Under the pieces are notes generated by a model. The model worked only from the letters and a program-made list of their open reading frames with translations. It was not told the DNA's origin and did not search any database. A stretch of DNA of 64,000 nt from Lonicera japonica (taxonomy: Eukaryota; Streptophyta; Magnoliopsida; Dipsacales; Caprifoliaceae): assembly GCA_021464415.1 (NCBI GenBank), contig CM038470.1, positions 8,568,394 through 8,632,393 on the forward strand, written 5' to 3'. Shown here piece after piece: positions 44,701-57,660 of the stretch. The stretch's first letter is position 1; each line of letters begins with the position of its first letter. Position numbers and translations under genes: made by a program.

Positions 44701-46519
44701 ATAAAGAGTACTAACTGTATCAAAGGCAAATTAGAAGTCGACCGAGTGAGAATTTGCAAAATTTATATTATTTTTTTTAGTACAAGTAGCAACAGATACA
44801 TGAGAGGGAAGCAACAGTGGACATCAAGACTTTAACTAAGAATCTCTTTATCAAAAAAGAATCTTATTAGATCGTTTTCTTTTCACAAAATTTTGAAAAT
44901 CATGTAAATTGATAAATCATAAGATTTTAAAATCTCATAATTTTGAATTTAGGTGTTCTTTTAAAAAAAATTATAAATTTTCACAAGTATTTTATAATAT
45001 TATCAAAATGTAGTAATATAAGTTGAGTTTGAGTGAAATTCATATCCATTTACTTGTTTTAATTAGTAACTATAATAGAGGAGAGATATATGATTAAAAA
45101 AATGGATCAAATTCAAACTTTGTAATTCAACATAAAATTCCCAAAATTTCAATATTTTGAGTGGATTATGAAATTTTAAATTTTATGAAATTTTAAAATA
45201 TCCAAATTTATTCCAAAATAATATTCTTAAATTACGTAAATCAAGTAATTTACCAAATTATATCTCAAAATCATGTGAAAAGAACACAGCCATAATTTAC
45301 CCACCTATATAAATTTATTACTTCTTTAAGAAATGGCGATCGAAAAAAGAAAAAAAAAAAAATTCGCTTAAAGAGCTAAAATTGAATTTTATCAATTTAG
45401 TCTTGTTCCTAATCTCATTAACTTTGCATCTTTTGTTAAAACTTGCTTTACTGATTTCGCTGAAGTTCACTCAGATGGAAATAATAATTCTTATGTGAGA
45501 AATTTTATTATTTTTTTATTATAAAAGTTAAGAAGTGTTTTAGTTGCAGTCTTTCCTCCTAGTGGATTTCAGAGTCTGGTTTCAGATGATTTCTGCAATT
45601 CTTCATTTTAGTGGCACAATCAATACTTAGAAAACATCTTTATAGGTGTGCATCATATGTCTAATATTTGAATAAAATTACAAAAAAAGATTTTGATTCA
45701 ATTTGGTTTTACTCAAGTTTCTCAAAAGTCCGTGTCAGGTTGGTTGGTTGGTTGGTTGAAACCGGAACTGAACGGAAGAAATTGATTCCTTTACTTTTAA
45801 AAGCAAGAAAATGTTTATGTACACTTCACAAAATATTTGGCATCATTCTCATTTTTATTTGGTCCCCACATTCAAGTAATGTGTTTGTTACTCAATTCTT
45901 GAGAACCTAATATAAACTTATATAATCAATCTTTGACAACCGAGTAAGTCATTGTCAAGTTTATATTTGATGCTCAAAAACCGAGTAGCATGCTCCATAC
46001 TCGATTGTCAATGATCGAATGTGGTATGGAGTACGTAGCATGCTCCATACTCCATAAAAACTGAGTCTTCTTCACTCTATTTCAAAGAATATATTATAAA
46101 CTTTTTTTTTAAGGGCATTAAAGAATAATAAACTTAAATTGAGCAAAATTAACTTAAATCACTAACATGGAACAACAATAGAATTGAGTCAACAACAATT
46201 CTTCATTGTATTTCAAAAAATCATAGGTTGTTGATGCAGAGAATGAATCAAGAAAAGGAGATCGAAAACTTTACCTCATTTTGATAAATTAGCAGGTGGT
46301 AAAGGAGGAGGAATAGCAAAGTGCAAGGTCCAGGTGGAGGTGGAGGGAAAATAGTAGCATTGTGGGAGGTGGAGGAAAATGAGTAGTGATCAATGGGCAT
46401 GGGAGAGTGGGGACCAGAAAGTTGAGAGAAGAGAGAGTGAGAATGATGTGGGTGGAAGAAAAGTTAGTCTAGTTCTGGCATTTTTCAAACAACATTATAT
46501 ATATATTTTTTTCTTATTA
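44701..46519. other. Gene-less interval with a hAT MITE-like inverted repeat
   Basis: Between about 44873 (CGTTTTCTTTTCACAAAATT) and 45291 (ATGTGAAAAGAACACAGCC) the ends are imperfect inverted repeats of the GGCTGTGTTCTTTTC type; the duplication is unclear. At 45985-46055 the phrase GTAGCATGCTCCATACTC occurs twice, with a complementary GTATGGAGTAC between, so it can form a hairpin. The interval 46300-46440 is GGTGGAGG-rich. No gene is supported; the frame 45668-45910 has no domain. Confidence 0.55.
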
Positions 46520-47049
46520 GGGTGTGTTTGATTGGGAGTATTTTCCATAGAAAATAGCCATTTTTCACTTGATTTGACAACTTAAGGTGTTTGATTGGCT
46601 TTTTTTTCTAGGCAATTGAATTCCCACTTTTGGCTCACACACTTACATTTTCCTTGTAAACAAGGAAAATATTTTCTTTGGGGGGGCTAGTTTTTATTTT
46701 CCAGGCAATTGCACGGTTTTCGAGACAACATTTTACCCATTTTCTACACTAAAAATGCTATAACTTAAACTACAAAATTCAAAATTTAATAAAAAATTTA
46801 TATTTAAAATCTACTCATCAAGATCAATTAAACAAGATCCATCATGACTATAAAATTATGTAAAAAAATATACCCATAATTTTTTCTACATTAAAAATGC
46901 CACAATACAACCAATATTTTCCGGGTAGAAAATTAAGGCAATCAAACACACTACACTTCATTTTTCATGCAACTCAATTCTAGGCAATTCAATTACCGGT
47001 AACTTATTTTCTTTCCATGCAAATTCCACGCTTGCAATCAAACGCACCC
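46520..47049. mobile_element. Tourist-like (PIF/Harbinger) MITE
   Basis: The ends GGGTGTGTTTGATTG (46520) and CAATCAAACGCACCC (to 47049) are 15-bp inverted repeats with one mismatch. TTA is duplicated on both sides (46517-46519 and 47050-47052), the PIF/Harbinger target. At 530 bp with no coding capacity, it depends on transposase elsewhere. Confidence 0.9.
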
Positions 47050-47052
47050 TTA

Positions 47053-48479
47053 GTATATTTAATATTTGTATATATGTATACGACTTAGGTCGCATTTTTA
47101 AAGGGCGAGACCTTAATCCGCCCCGAACTCAGTTTAGGTTTTTTCTTTAAACCCAAATCTAACCCTAACTCAAAAAAACTTGCCTCATCTGAGTCTGATC
47201 AGGTCGGAACCTCACCGTATTGGATTTTATTGCCATCCTAGCATTATCAAGTGTTTTGTGGAGTGTATATATCACAACCCCAAAAAAATACATCCTGAAT
47301 AAAAATGAAATAATGTAACCCAATATTATCAGTATAATTCAATTCTTTTAAATTCGCCCCTTGCAATAAATAGGGACAGACTTACATTGTCCCGAGGGGG
47401 TTACAGTCGTACAACTCAATTTTTGAAAAACTATTTATATATATAATAAAAATATTATATATTTGATATTTACTTAATTAGTTTTATGTATTTAACTATA
47501 TCCTAAATATACTACTTAATTTGTCTTAAATTATGATTCACATTTAACTTTTATATTTTTTTATTGTTGATTAATTGCTAATGTACCAAAATGAAAACAA
47601 AAATTTTAATTAGAGACATCTTGAAAAAAAATATCATTCTTAATTTAAGATAAGATGAGTAAATTTTACATACAAGAAATGCTAAGGAGACCAAAAAATA
47701 TATCAAAAGTTGTAATTTAAATAAATTTGAATCACATATCAATACTTATTGGTTGAAAGTTACTTTTATGTTGTACTTTTGCTATTCTATTTTTTTTATT
47801 CAAGTAACATTATTCTTTACCTACACGTATAAAATATTACTAAATTCCGTTCATATGAAACCAAGTAATTCTAATTTTTAAGATAATAATTTAATATTTT
47901 TAATAAATGAGCAGACAATTTTTAAGATAATAATTTAATATTTTTAATAAATGGAGCTCTTATTCTTTTTTATATTTAATTTTTTATATGTTTTTAAAAC
48001 ACACAATTAATATTCATCTTTAAATATCACAATTCCACAATTGCTGTATCGGGTAGGGTAAAATGTTAGATTTATACCCCGTTCACAGCGGAGACAATGG
48101 TATTAAAAGTATATAATATTTTGTGTTTATACTTACGAATTTCAATTATAAAAAAAAATTACTACGAAAGACACACCTTCGTATGAGCCATTAATATTTT
48201 TTTATTTTTATTTTTATATCTTGCTTTGGATTAGTTTGGATGATGTTAAAGTTAAAGTACTTTTTACTTTAGGGGGTGAAATTGTAAATAAGTTATTAAA
48301 GTGTCTATTTTAAACAATTATTGTTTTTGTATTTTGTACCAAATTTTTTTATCTATAAAATCAAGTCTTGCAAACCATTCTTTAATGTTTATACAAATCA
48401 TATAAATTTATTTTGTGTTTTAAACATTTTATTTATTTAGAAATTGGGGCAAAAATTTTAAGAGAAAACATATGTAACC

Positions 48480-48523
<44 letters not shown>

Positions 48524-49691
48524 CCTTTTAAATTTGCCACACGTATGAACATACGGATTGCCACATTCGTATGGCCAAGTTTGTTTGTTTTTTTTTTTTT
48601 TTTTTTTTTTTTCATCAACTTACGAATATGGGCCATTCGTATATTTTTTTTCTGTTTTTTTTACCCTTCTTGCTGTGAACTATTTCAAAAGTTAATAAAA
48701 TGTATAGTAAATTTAGCCTAAATATTTTCATTACGCTGCGGATGCTCTTAGCTACCTACTTTAGTTGGACAAAAAGTCGCATTAGGCAGCCCAAAACTGT
48801 TTTTGTCCATTTCGAAATTCATAACACGTGGTTATTGTTGCCCTTTGGACACAAATCATATCTTTTGTCTTATTCTAAAATTTTAAGACAAACGTTAATA
48901 GCATTTGCTTGAACCTTTTTAGTTTAGTCTAACATTCCATCGTTGTTATAGAAATTTTTTAAAAGGAAAATGATAACACGTGTTTTTATGGTCTATATTA
49001 AAATTATTATACATGAAAATAATAAAATTTTGTATAAAAATATGTGCTATATCTAATGCATATCGAAAATTAATTATTTTTAAAAATGAGTATTTAACAT
49101 GTGTCCTTAAGGACACACGTTATTATGACCCTTTTTAAAATGTGATTCACTTACAATTTTTTTTTTAAAGTTTAAAGTTTTTAACGATTTTTACCTCTAC
49201 AAGAATTTAGACATATAGGTACTAGAGTTTAATATTTTATTGATTTTTTGGTCACATCATCTATTACTAAAATAATCTCAATTTAATAGTAATTAACATG
49301 ATACTTGTAATCGAAAATTTTCGATTCATAAATATTATAATTGTGACCAATAAACCACATCTACATTTTTTTAATATGATTCACTTACATTTTTTTAAAA
49401 AAGTTTACAGTTTATTAAATACACTATTTACCTTTGACAAAAACTTAGGTATATAAATATCGGAGTTCAATATTTTATTAATTTTTCGGTCAAACATATT
49501 ATATATGTTATCAAAAAAATCTTTATTTAATAATAATAAATATGATACGTGTGACTGAAAAGTTTCGATTTATAAATATTACATATGTGACTAATAAACC
49601 ACATATATAAAACCTTAAGAGACTGTGTTTTAATTAAAAATCAAGACCGCACGTTTTTTTTGTTTTAAATAAGATTTGTATTAAAAAATTG
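47053..49691. other. Gene-less interval with degenerate MITE pieces
   Basis: 47070-47240 is rich in AACCC/GGTCGG strings and ends ATTGCCATCCTA, the complement of a common hAT MITE end. About 48034-48752 behaves as an old inverted-repeat element: the right end GCTGCGGATGCTC (48736-48748) and a subterminal GCTGTGAAC have left-side counterparts near 48044-48095. A 41-base A run (48481-48521) and a T run (48590-48612) lie in it. 48965-49135 has a further inverted-repeat unit with a perfect 18-bp palindrome at 49100-49117. No gene. Confidence 0.5.
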
Positions 49692-50029
49692 TTAGAGAAC
49701 ATGGTTCAAAGTCGCGGTTTCAGTGCGCAACTCGGGCACTCAATTTTTCAACTCGGATATCGATATTCGATTTCGATTTCGGCAATATGGACCGATTTAT
49801 TATTTAAAAAGCCCAAAAAATTACAAAAAAATTATAAAAAAATTTTAAAGTATAAAATTAATAATATAGATCAATTAGATAAGCATAATAACATTATCTG
49901 ATAGAAATTACATATCTTACATCAAAATATCATCATCTGTCGCACTTGATAATATAATATTACATCATAATTCAATAAATATATAACAATACAATCTTAT
50001 AAAGTATAAATATCTTAAATATAAGTCAA

Positions 50030-53000
50030 TTAGGTCTAGAATAATGATATAAATTATAATTATCATCATTACTCAAGAACTCTAGTGATGAGGAATGAGG
50101 ATATAAATGAGGTTGGGAATTAGCACTTGTGGGGTAAGGATAAGATGAATGGTCTAGATGATCCATAATCAGGAAAATTTGGTTGACCATCATGATGATA
50201 ATACCCAAATCCCCGATAATTCGTTGCTACTTGAAGATCCATCATGATATGTTCCACGACCACTTCCATAATAACCACTACGAGTAGCAATAGTATTATT
50301 TGACCCCCCACTACTAGCATAATCTCCATAACCAGTGCCAAAATCATAACTAGATATTCCACCTTCGGATATGCTATGTCTACGACTATCATAATCATAG
50401 TCGTATCCATGTCCACCGTAATAGTGTTGGCCTAAGTTTCAAGCTTTGTAGTTGATCATCGATACGCCGATAGTTTTGTGAATGAGGATCATAGCCACTA
50501 GAATACTCATCATAACTAGGAAACCTAGTTAAATCTGCTAGATGCCTACGCTGCTCACTTATTCTAGGTTGATATATGTGGTCTGTGTCTTGTGTGGCAT
50601 AATAATTATCATCTCCACGCCATGACATACCACCATCATGTTGGTTATCAGTATCAGGATTGTAAGCACCACCTCTACTACCACTATTGAGTACCTCGTA
50701 TAGCACCACTACCTAGCCCACCTCCACCATCATTATTAGCATCATCATCATCCCCTCCGTTGTTATCATCGTTGTCACTTGAGAAAACGGTAAGTTTTTT
50801 GAGGTTGCTTACGACGGAGACCACCCATCCATCTCTTATTCGCTCTTTTGAATACCCTCATCCAACCATGCTAAATCATCAGATTCTAAAATCCCTACCT
50901 CATTCTCCCTTACCCACTCATCCAATATATCACTATCATCAAATATATTTTTTAGGTCGACTGGGTTATAATAATCGTTGCATCACTCATGTACATCAAA
51001 TTTCTAACTTTCAGGCGCACATTATAGTGCACATACACTAATTTATGCAACTTTGTCATTGCTAATCGATTGCGAAAGTTTTGCATGGATTATTGACCAC
51101 GTGCTCCAATTTCTTTCACAACCAGAAAATGAACATGTTTGACTTAGGATTCTTATGGCAATGCACCTGAGGTTAGGAGACGATTCACCATAGTTATACC
51201 ACCACTCAGCTACATAAAAATAAGTATAAGTAAAAAAAAAATATATTAGTATTACTATTATCACATTGCATATGCTTATAATATTATGTTTAATTTAAGA
51301 AGATAATTTAGATAGTAATACCGGGAAGAGAACTTTTCACTGCTTTTTTTGTAAAGAACTGATCCAAACTCTCCATTATGATTAACAAATTGTTTAATCT
51401 CAGTCATTGCTTGCACTTGTTTTTTCAAGTCAGGTTCTAATCTTTTGATAGCCTCTTTTATTCCTATTCTTACTTATACGTCATTTGAAATGTTGCCTTT
51501 ATATTGAAACATTAGATTCAAAAAATATGTTGTAATAAGATAAAATAAGTATATGTTAGTAATTATAAATTTTATTAAACATATAAAAGTATTTAAACTT
51601 AAAAATGGAAGTACCTGGTGATTGTAAGTGTGCATGTAATTTACGATCCCATCTATCTTCAATCATATTCCAGTACTTTTTCTAATTACTAACATTATCT
51701 TTTATGCTAAGTTTAACCATAACCATTCATTGGTATATAACAGAAAGTGTAGCCTTTTTATCTTGATCAACCACCTTCAAAAGCAGCACCAATGGTTCCA
51801 TGACCAACATAACTTCAGCCGCTCGTTGCCAAAATCGATCGGTTAAAATTAAGTCAGTGACCTTTGATGCTACTCCCCTTCGATTCTTTTCTCGATTGAA
51901 TTCAACCCATTCAGTTGTTGTGCACATTCGCTTTAATTCAATTTGATGCCGTATAAGACTTTCAAGGGCAATATATTCAGTTGCAAATCTTGTAATGCCC
52001 GGTCTTAACAACTCTCTATCATTGGTATACTGCTTCATTAGATTCACAACTTTTTGACTATTATAAATGAAAGACGTGATCGATTTGGCTTCATTCAACG
52101 TAGATTTAATGGACTTCATGTTACATATGTCTTCAAGCATTAAATATAAACATTGAGCAGCACAGGGAGACCAAAATAAATGCTTTCTCTTATCCATTAA
52201 TAATTTGCTAGCTGCTTTAAAGTTAGGCTTGTTGTCAGTTACGACTTGTACGACATTACTCTCCCCAACTTCTTCCACCACTTTATCCATAAGTGAAAAG
52301 ATATAATTAGCATTCTTGATTTTATTTGTTGTGTCTACTAAGGTGTGGTATATCATGTTCCGGTCTGAATAAATCATTAAGTTAATGATTGGCTTCTTTG
52401 TTCTTGAATTCCACCCATCACACATAATAGTGCAACCATATTCTGGCCATTTTTCCTTAAGAATGTTGATATAAGTCTCAGTCTCCTGTACCTCCTCATC
52501 TAAGTACACACCACTAATTTGATAACCGGAAGGACCTTTAATCCCTAGGCCAACCTCAACAATTGTATCAATCACTGTTTGATAATAAGGTCCACTATTA
52601 GCTGCATTGAAGTGAAAAAATTTGCTTATGGCCTTTCCTACTTTCTTTACACCATCAGTAAAGAACATTCCCTTCAGCGTTTTCTGATAAGCTTTTTTAG
52701 GCCTGAACATCTATGAATCAATTCCAGTTGATGGCATATTAACTCCTTCCTTAACTGACCAAGCTCTCGACATTTGTGGCCGTTTAGTCCCAGAAATAGA
52801 TAGTCGTGATCCTAAAACAGAATGTCTCCGTTCCTCTTTTGCTAAATGCGCCATCTGCCTACTTTCTTTCATTACTTTTTTTAGATGTGATCTTTCAAGA
52901 TAATTCATTCCTTCTATATCTTCCTCATCATCTCCACTGGCATTTATATTATAAAAACCTTCACCGCACAAATTAACTCTTAGTTTTTCTTTTTTTCTTT

Positions 53001-53235
53001 TTTCTAAAGCTCTTTGTTTTAAACGTTTGGTTAGAAGCTCTCTCATCATACTTGTTACTTCTTCAGGTGCACAAGGACATGCTTCAACATTCCCTGGTAT
53101 ACATGCTATATGTTCCTTGAATCTGGTGATACCACCAGAAATAATTTTCTGACAGTAATTGCACACCACTTTTCTTTTATCCCCTTTAAGAAATTATTTC
53201 TCATGTTTCCAACCTAAATCAGTTTTTGGAGCCAT
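50030..53235 (-). pseudogene. hAT transposase (BED finger, DUF659, hAT C-terminal domain)
   Basis: Read on the minus strand: ATG at 53235, a BED-type zinc finger (CNYC near 53160, then TRFKEH), a charged linker, then the DUF659/RNase H-like core from 52710 with CDGWNSRTKKPIINLMIYS and WSPCAAQCLYLMLEDI. It continues to 51727 and then in smaller pieces: WNMIEDRWDRKL (about 51665), EIKQFVNHNGEFGS (about 51390), the hAT dimerisation block IRILSQTCSFSGCERNWS (about 51150) and a Gly/Tyr/Ser-rich tail (50030-50700). Stops occur at codon 14 (TAA), at 52711-52713 (TAG) and at 51727. Exon joints downstream are only approximate. Confidence 0.9.
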
Positions 53236-54150
53236 TCTACAAAAAAAAAAAAAAACAATTTATTAAAACTATATTTTTTATTTCATTCTTATGATTTTAA
53301 ATCCAACATAATTCTTAATATGACGTATGACCTTTTAAATATTTTAATATCTATATATAAATAAATATCTATATATTAATCATAAAGTATTTTATCATAT
53401 TAATATAAAGAGCACTTACATTAAAAAAAAATAGCAAGAACATTCCTTTGTATACATGCTATATGTTCCTTGAATATGGTGATACCACTAGAAATAATTT
53501 TTTGATATTAATTGCGCACCACTTTTCATTTATCCCCTTTAACAAATTCTTTCTCATATTTACAACCTAAATTAGTTTTTGGAGCCATTCTACAAAAGAA
53601 CAAGCAATTTATTATTACTATTTTTTTTTAATTTCATTCCTATGATTTTAAATCCAACATAATTCTTAATATGACGTATGACCTTTTAAATATTTTAATA
53701 TCTATATATAAATAAATATCTATATATTAATCATAAATTATTTTATCATATTAATATAAAGAGCACTTACATTAAAAAAAATAGCAAGAACATTTCTTTG
53801 TATACATGCTATATGTTCCTTGAATATGGTGATGCCACTAGAAATAATTTTTTGATATTAATTGTGCACCACTTTTCATTTATCTCCTTTAACAAATTCT
53901 TTCTCATGTTTACAACCTAAATTAGTTTTTGGAGCCATTCTACAAAAGAACAAGCAATTTATTATTACTATTTTTTTTAATTTCATTCCTATGATTCTAA
54001 ATCCAACCTAATTCTTAATATGAGGTATCATTTTTTAAATATTTTAATATCTATATATAAATAAATATGTATATATTAATCATAAAGTATTTTATCATAT
54101 TAATATAAAGAGCACTTACATTGGAAAAAAAAATTAGCAAGTACATAAAG
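53099..54150 (-). repeat. Triplicated block of about 350 bp covering the transposase first-exon end
   Basis: Copies start at about 53099, 53451 and 53801 (each begins TATACATGCTATATGTTCC) with periods of 352 and 350 bp. Copy 1 contains the functional-position start codon and BED-finger N-terminus; copies 2 and 3 are upstream duplicates, relative to the gene, that repeat the ATG and the first codons before diverging at a stop. Copies 2 and 3 have GAA where copy 1 has a TAA at codon 14. Each copy carries GGAGCCATTCTACAAAA. Confidence 0.93.
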
Positions 54151-54324
54151 TGTTTTTTCATATTAATCATCGTATATATATATTTAATATAACAATATTT
54201 AATGAATCATTATCCCTAAACACAACAAAAAAGTATAAAATTAGAGATGTATCTACCATCATCTATATATTTACATATTGTATTTAAATTTGTATATGTT
54301 GTATAGAAAAAAAAAAGAAGGAAA

Positions 54325-54465
54325 GAAAGACGTATCCGGAGGTAGAGCTTATGAAAAAAGGGAGAGAAGTGTAGAAGCAATTCAGAGGCAGAGCATATGA
54401 AAAAAGGGAGAGAAGTGTAGAAATAATTTAGAGGCAGAGCATATGAAAAAAGAAGGAAAGAAAGA
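54325..54465. repeat. Minisatellite of about 48 bp, three copies
   Basis: Units built on GCATATGAAAAAAGGGAGAG and GTGTAGAA repeat about three times inside the hAT right half. The pyrimidine-rich block that follows (54640-54760) yields a Lys-rich minus-strand frame that I treat as low complexity. Confidence 0.8.
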
Positions 54466-55198
54466 GATAGCTATCTTTAAGAATATGCATTTGGAAATAA
54501 CTCTTGTGACCTTATTCTTTTGTTTTTCAACCCCTACTTCATCAGTCTTTCTTTTCATCATTTGTCTACTAGTAATAATGTAATATAGACAAGAATCTTA
54601 CTAGTTTTCCAACAAGCCATGGCACTATGGCAGGCTTTTGGTCTTTTCTTCATTCGATTTTTTGCTTTTTTTCTTTTTTTCTTTTCTTTCTTCTTTTGTT
54701 TTATTTTTTTTCTTTTCCGTTTATTTTTCTTCTTTCTTTTCTTCCTTCTTATCATCTTCTCTTTTTTAGGATTAAGGTCATTAAGCCTATTTAATTAAAT
54801 AAAAAATAAAAAATTACTTTGGAATAATTGAATAAATTAACATTTTTTTAATAGTTGTCAATTTAATTAAATAAAGATTATTAAATTATTTTGGAACAAT
54901 ATCAACATTTTTTTTCAATAAATACTAATTTACACTTCAAGTATCTAAAGTCAAAATGGAGTAACCTCTTTTTTTTTTTCTCAAATTTTAGTTACTTTAT
55001 TCAATTATTCAATATCAGTGAAATATCGGTAAAATATTGGTAACTCGGCGTGATTTCGGTAAACTATCGGTGATATTTCGAAATACCGTGGATTTTAATC
55101 ATATCGGGTCATAATAGCGGTTCGGCACCCCCTATTCTAACTTCGGTATCGGCCATCTCGGACCGGTTTCGGCCGATACTTTGAACCATGTTAGAGAA

Positions 55199-55985
55199 CA
55201 AATATCATAGAGTAAACTTTTAATTTTAATTAGTAGGACCATGAAGACCTCCGAGTTGGCATCCAGACCCTTAACACACGTTGCCACGTATGTGATGCAA
55301 GCTTCCAAATCTCAATTAGTCATTGTTATTTGACAGAATGCTTTACCCTAGAAGCTGTTTTTTTTTCCTTTGGGGAAGACTCTAGAACTCAGATTTAAAT
55401 ATTGTGTACAAATCATCAATTACTAATTTTTTTTAATCATTACAAGCAATTAATAGATTCAAGCAACAAATTTTAAGAGTGCTTTTAAATATATTCACAT
55501 AATTCGTTTTATCATCTCACCAAAAATTAAATTTACGCCAATCTTAATCTAAAAAATAACGTAAAACTCATCATACTCAACCAGAATTTTATATATTAAA
55601 AAAACGTTGCTAATTTATTTTCTCATTGTTTAAATTTTTAAAATTTAAAAATTAATTACAAAACCCTACTATGATTTTCTACAGAAATATGTAATAATTA
55701 TCTCCAATTTCTACAAAAAAATTGTATCGCCACCGCCACTTCAGCATAACCTCTACTTTAAGTGAAACTTAATGATGCAACTAGGCAAAAGTCTCCATAG
55801 TTCAGTTGCTCTTCTTTATGTCAATGAGGATCAACCAAAGTGGTTGGCATTTTACAAAAGGTTCTACATAACCATCCCTCTAACAATGGTAGAAACCTGC
55901 AATTAGATAGTGAACAACATCTATTAATCTCATATAAAAATGTATTTATTATAGTTAATATTTTATAAAATGTTTATCGTTTGTG
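55199..55985. other. Gene-less AT-rich interval
   Basis: No gene or element boundary recognised. A 32-bp phrase starting AAAAATGTATTTATTATA at about 55937 recurs in the same orientation at about 57671, outside both ends of the following inverted-repeat element. Confidence 0.55.
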
Positions 55986-56829
55986 ATATGAAATATAGAA
56001 AATAATAATAAAGGACAATATATAAATGGCGGTTATAATAAAGGACATCCATTAAAAATCATTAGTTTAAAGAATAACTTTTTAATTAAGGACAAAATAT
56101 TAATTATTTTAATATTTCAATTAATAAAGTTGAATTTCAATATTACCTTCCTTAAAGATAAATATAAGAAAATAAATATACAATTCAAATTTTTGTAATT
56201 ATTTTGAATTGAAATTGTAGATATTATTTTTCTTTTTTTTCTTTTTCAATACTCAAAACACTTCTTTCACATATTCTAACACTCAAACCCTTTCACATAA
56301 ACCATTTCTCCCCTACTTTACAGAATCTATTTCTCTCATGTATTCCAATACTCAAACCTTTCTAATCCCCAATTCCAAGTCATTGATTGCCTTCATACAC
56401 CACCGGCCTACTTCAACACCTTCCCGATCTACGCCGACTTGCTCTATACACCGCTAACCAACATACATAAATTATGTTCATATTATATACATATAGATAG
56501 ATAGATACATCTAATTGAGTTAAGAAGTGTTGAAGACCCTTCGAATCCCTTAGTGCTTTGTTTATTTCCTCTTACATCTATAAAACAACCTCCCACTCTC
56601 TCTTTTTCTTTGTACAAAAATCAATCTCTTCTCTCCATCTAATAAATTTATGATCGAGAATTGAGATTTTTTGTATTTGGGAAATGAAGATTGTTTTTCT
56701 TAGAGAAGTTTTTTTTTTCTTCTTCTTAATACCTAATCTAGTTGGATTCAAATTGGGTATGAATAGTTTTCATAAACATGACGAAAGACTGTGAATATTA
56801 TCAGAATAGGTTAGAGTCTGCATGTACTG

Positions 56830-57030
56830 GTAATGCCCCCTTATCTTGGCCCCTTTTCCCCCGTCTTGGAGTTTTTGTTGCGCAAAAGTGCTACTCCTCC
56901 TCCACTTTATGCTGCTGCCAATCGTCCCCCCATTGTGCTAGAACAATCACCACCACCAGTGCTGTTGTCGCCACCGCCACTACCGGGCTCCAACTCCTGC
57001 TCTTGCACAAGATCTATCAGCATAATGAAT
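56830..57030. other. GC-richer block inside the long-TIR element, possible captured fragment
   Basis: Overlapping forward frames (56778-57113 and 56833-57138) read through this block; one is Pro-rich (QSPPPVLLSPPPLPG) and the other Cys/Thr-rich. Base composition differs sharply from the surrounding DNA. No domain is recognised, so I do not call a gene; it may be a captured exon or leader fragment. Confidence 0.4.
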
Positions 57031-57093
57031 TTATTTCAAAACCTATTATCTATAAGGTGCAATGCTCATCCCTTTTTTTATATAATGACTACC

Positions 57094-57237
57094 AGAAAAT
57101 TAAAAAGATGTAACTTAATATGTCTGCTAAAAAATTGAAAAAATATTACGTATCTTAATATGTCTAGCAGAAAATTAAAAAGATGCAATGTAATATGTCT
57201 AAAAGAAAATTGAAAATATGCAATTTAATATATCTGT
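57094..57237. repeat. Degenerate minisatellite of about 35-40 bp, four copies
   Basis: Four units based on AAAATTAAAAAGATGCAA and TTAATATGTCT follow each other inside the long-TIR element, starting at about 57095, 57132, 57172 and 57207. Confidence 0.75.
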
Positions 57238-57660
57238 TTGCCAAGAAATTAACTTAACTTAATATATTTGCTTGTTATTATAGGAGAATTATGTCTCAAA
57301 TATATTTGCAACTTTAGCCTCATATTATGTCAAGTTAGTTTAAGATATTTAAATCTTTTGACTTTTTTTGAATAATTCTTGTGTTTATCTTGTTTGAATT
57401 TCTTGTGATATGTGTTTGAATTGGTTTGAATTTATTTTTATTTATTTAATTTCTAATTTAATTGTATATTTATTTTCTTGTATTTATCTTTAAGAAGGAT
57501 ATTATTGGAATTCAACATAATTGATTGAAATAATAAAATAATTAATATTTTGTCCTTAATTAAAAAGTTGCCATCTAAACTAACTAATTCAAACTAGTGT
57601 CCTTTAGTAGAAAGAGAGTGTGTCATTTGTCCTTTTAAAAAAAGCTCCTATGAAATATCA

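Larger units (their letters stand above)
49700..55190 (-). mobile_element. hAT transposon with perfect TIRs and 8-bp target duplication
   Basis: The ends CATGGTTCAAAGT (49700-49712) and ACTTTGAACCATG (55178-55190) are perfect 13-bp inverted repeats. TTAGAGAA is duplicated exactly at 49692-49699 and 55191-55198, the 8-bp duplication of hAT elements. Subterminal regions at both ends are rich in short ATCGG/TTTCGG motifs that could bind transposase. Inside, on the minus strand, lies a multi-exon BED/DUF659/hAT-dimerisation transposase gene with in-frame stops. The element is structurally complete but probably needs transposase in trans. Confidence 0.96.
55986..57660. mobile_element. Long-TIR non-autonomous element (family uncertain)
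   Basis: Inverted repeats of roughly 150 bp face each other: the left arm (about 56020-56180) contains AACTTTTTAATTAAGGACAA and CTTAAAGATAAATATAAG, and the right arm (about 57480-57640) contains their complements. The interior has a less AT-rich stretch at 56830-57010 with Pro-rich frames and a minisatellite at 57094-57237. Outer ends are blurred (GATATGAAATAT / ATGAAATATCAT) and no short target duplication is clear. The long arms resemble Mutator-like elements. Confidence 0.65.

Noticed and set aside
48413..48721. Lys-rich and Phe-rich frames on both strands
   Set aside because: Created by the A41 and T23 homopolymers.
50760..51041. 93-residue plus-strand frame in the hAT element
   Set aside because: It overlaps the transposase hAT-domain exons on the opposite strand, which have clear family motifs.
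54558..54755. Lys/Arg-rich 65-residue minus-strand frame
   Set aside because: It is the translation of a pyrimidine-rich low-complexity tract inside the hAT element.
56778..57138. Overlapping 111- and 101-residue frames considered as a Pro-rich protein gene
   Set aside because: Two frames are open over the same GC-richer block inside a transposon, with no domain or splice support; kept only as a possible captured fragment.
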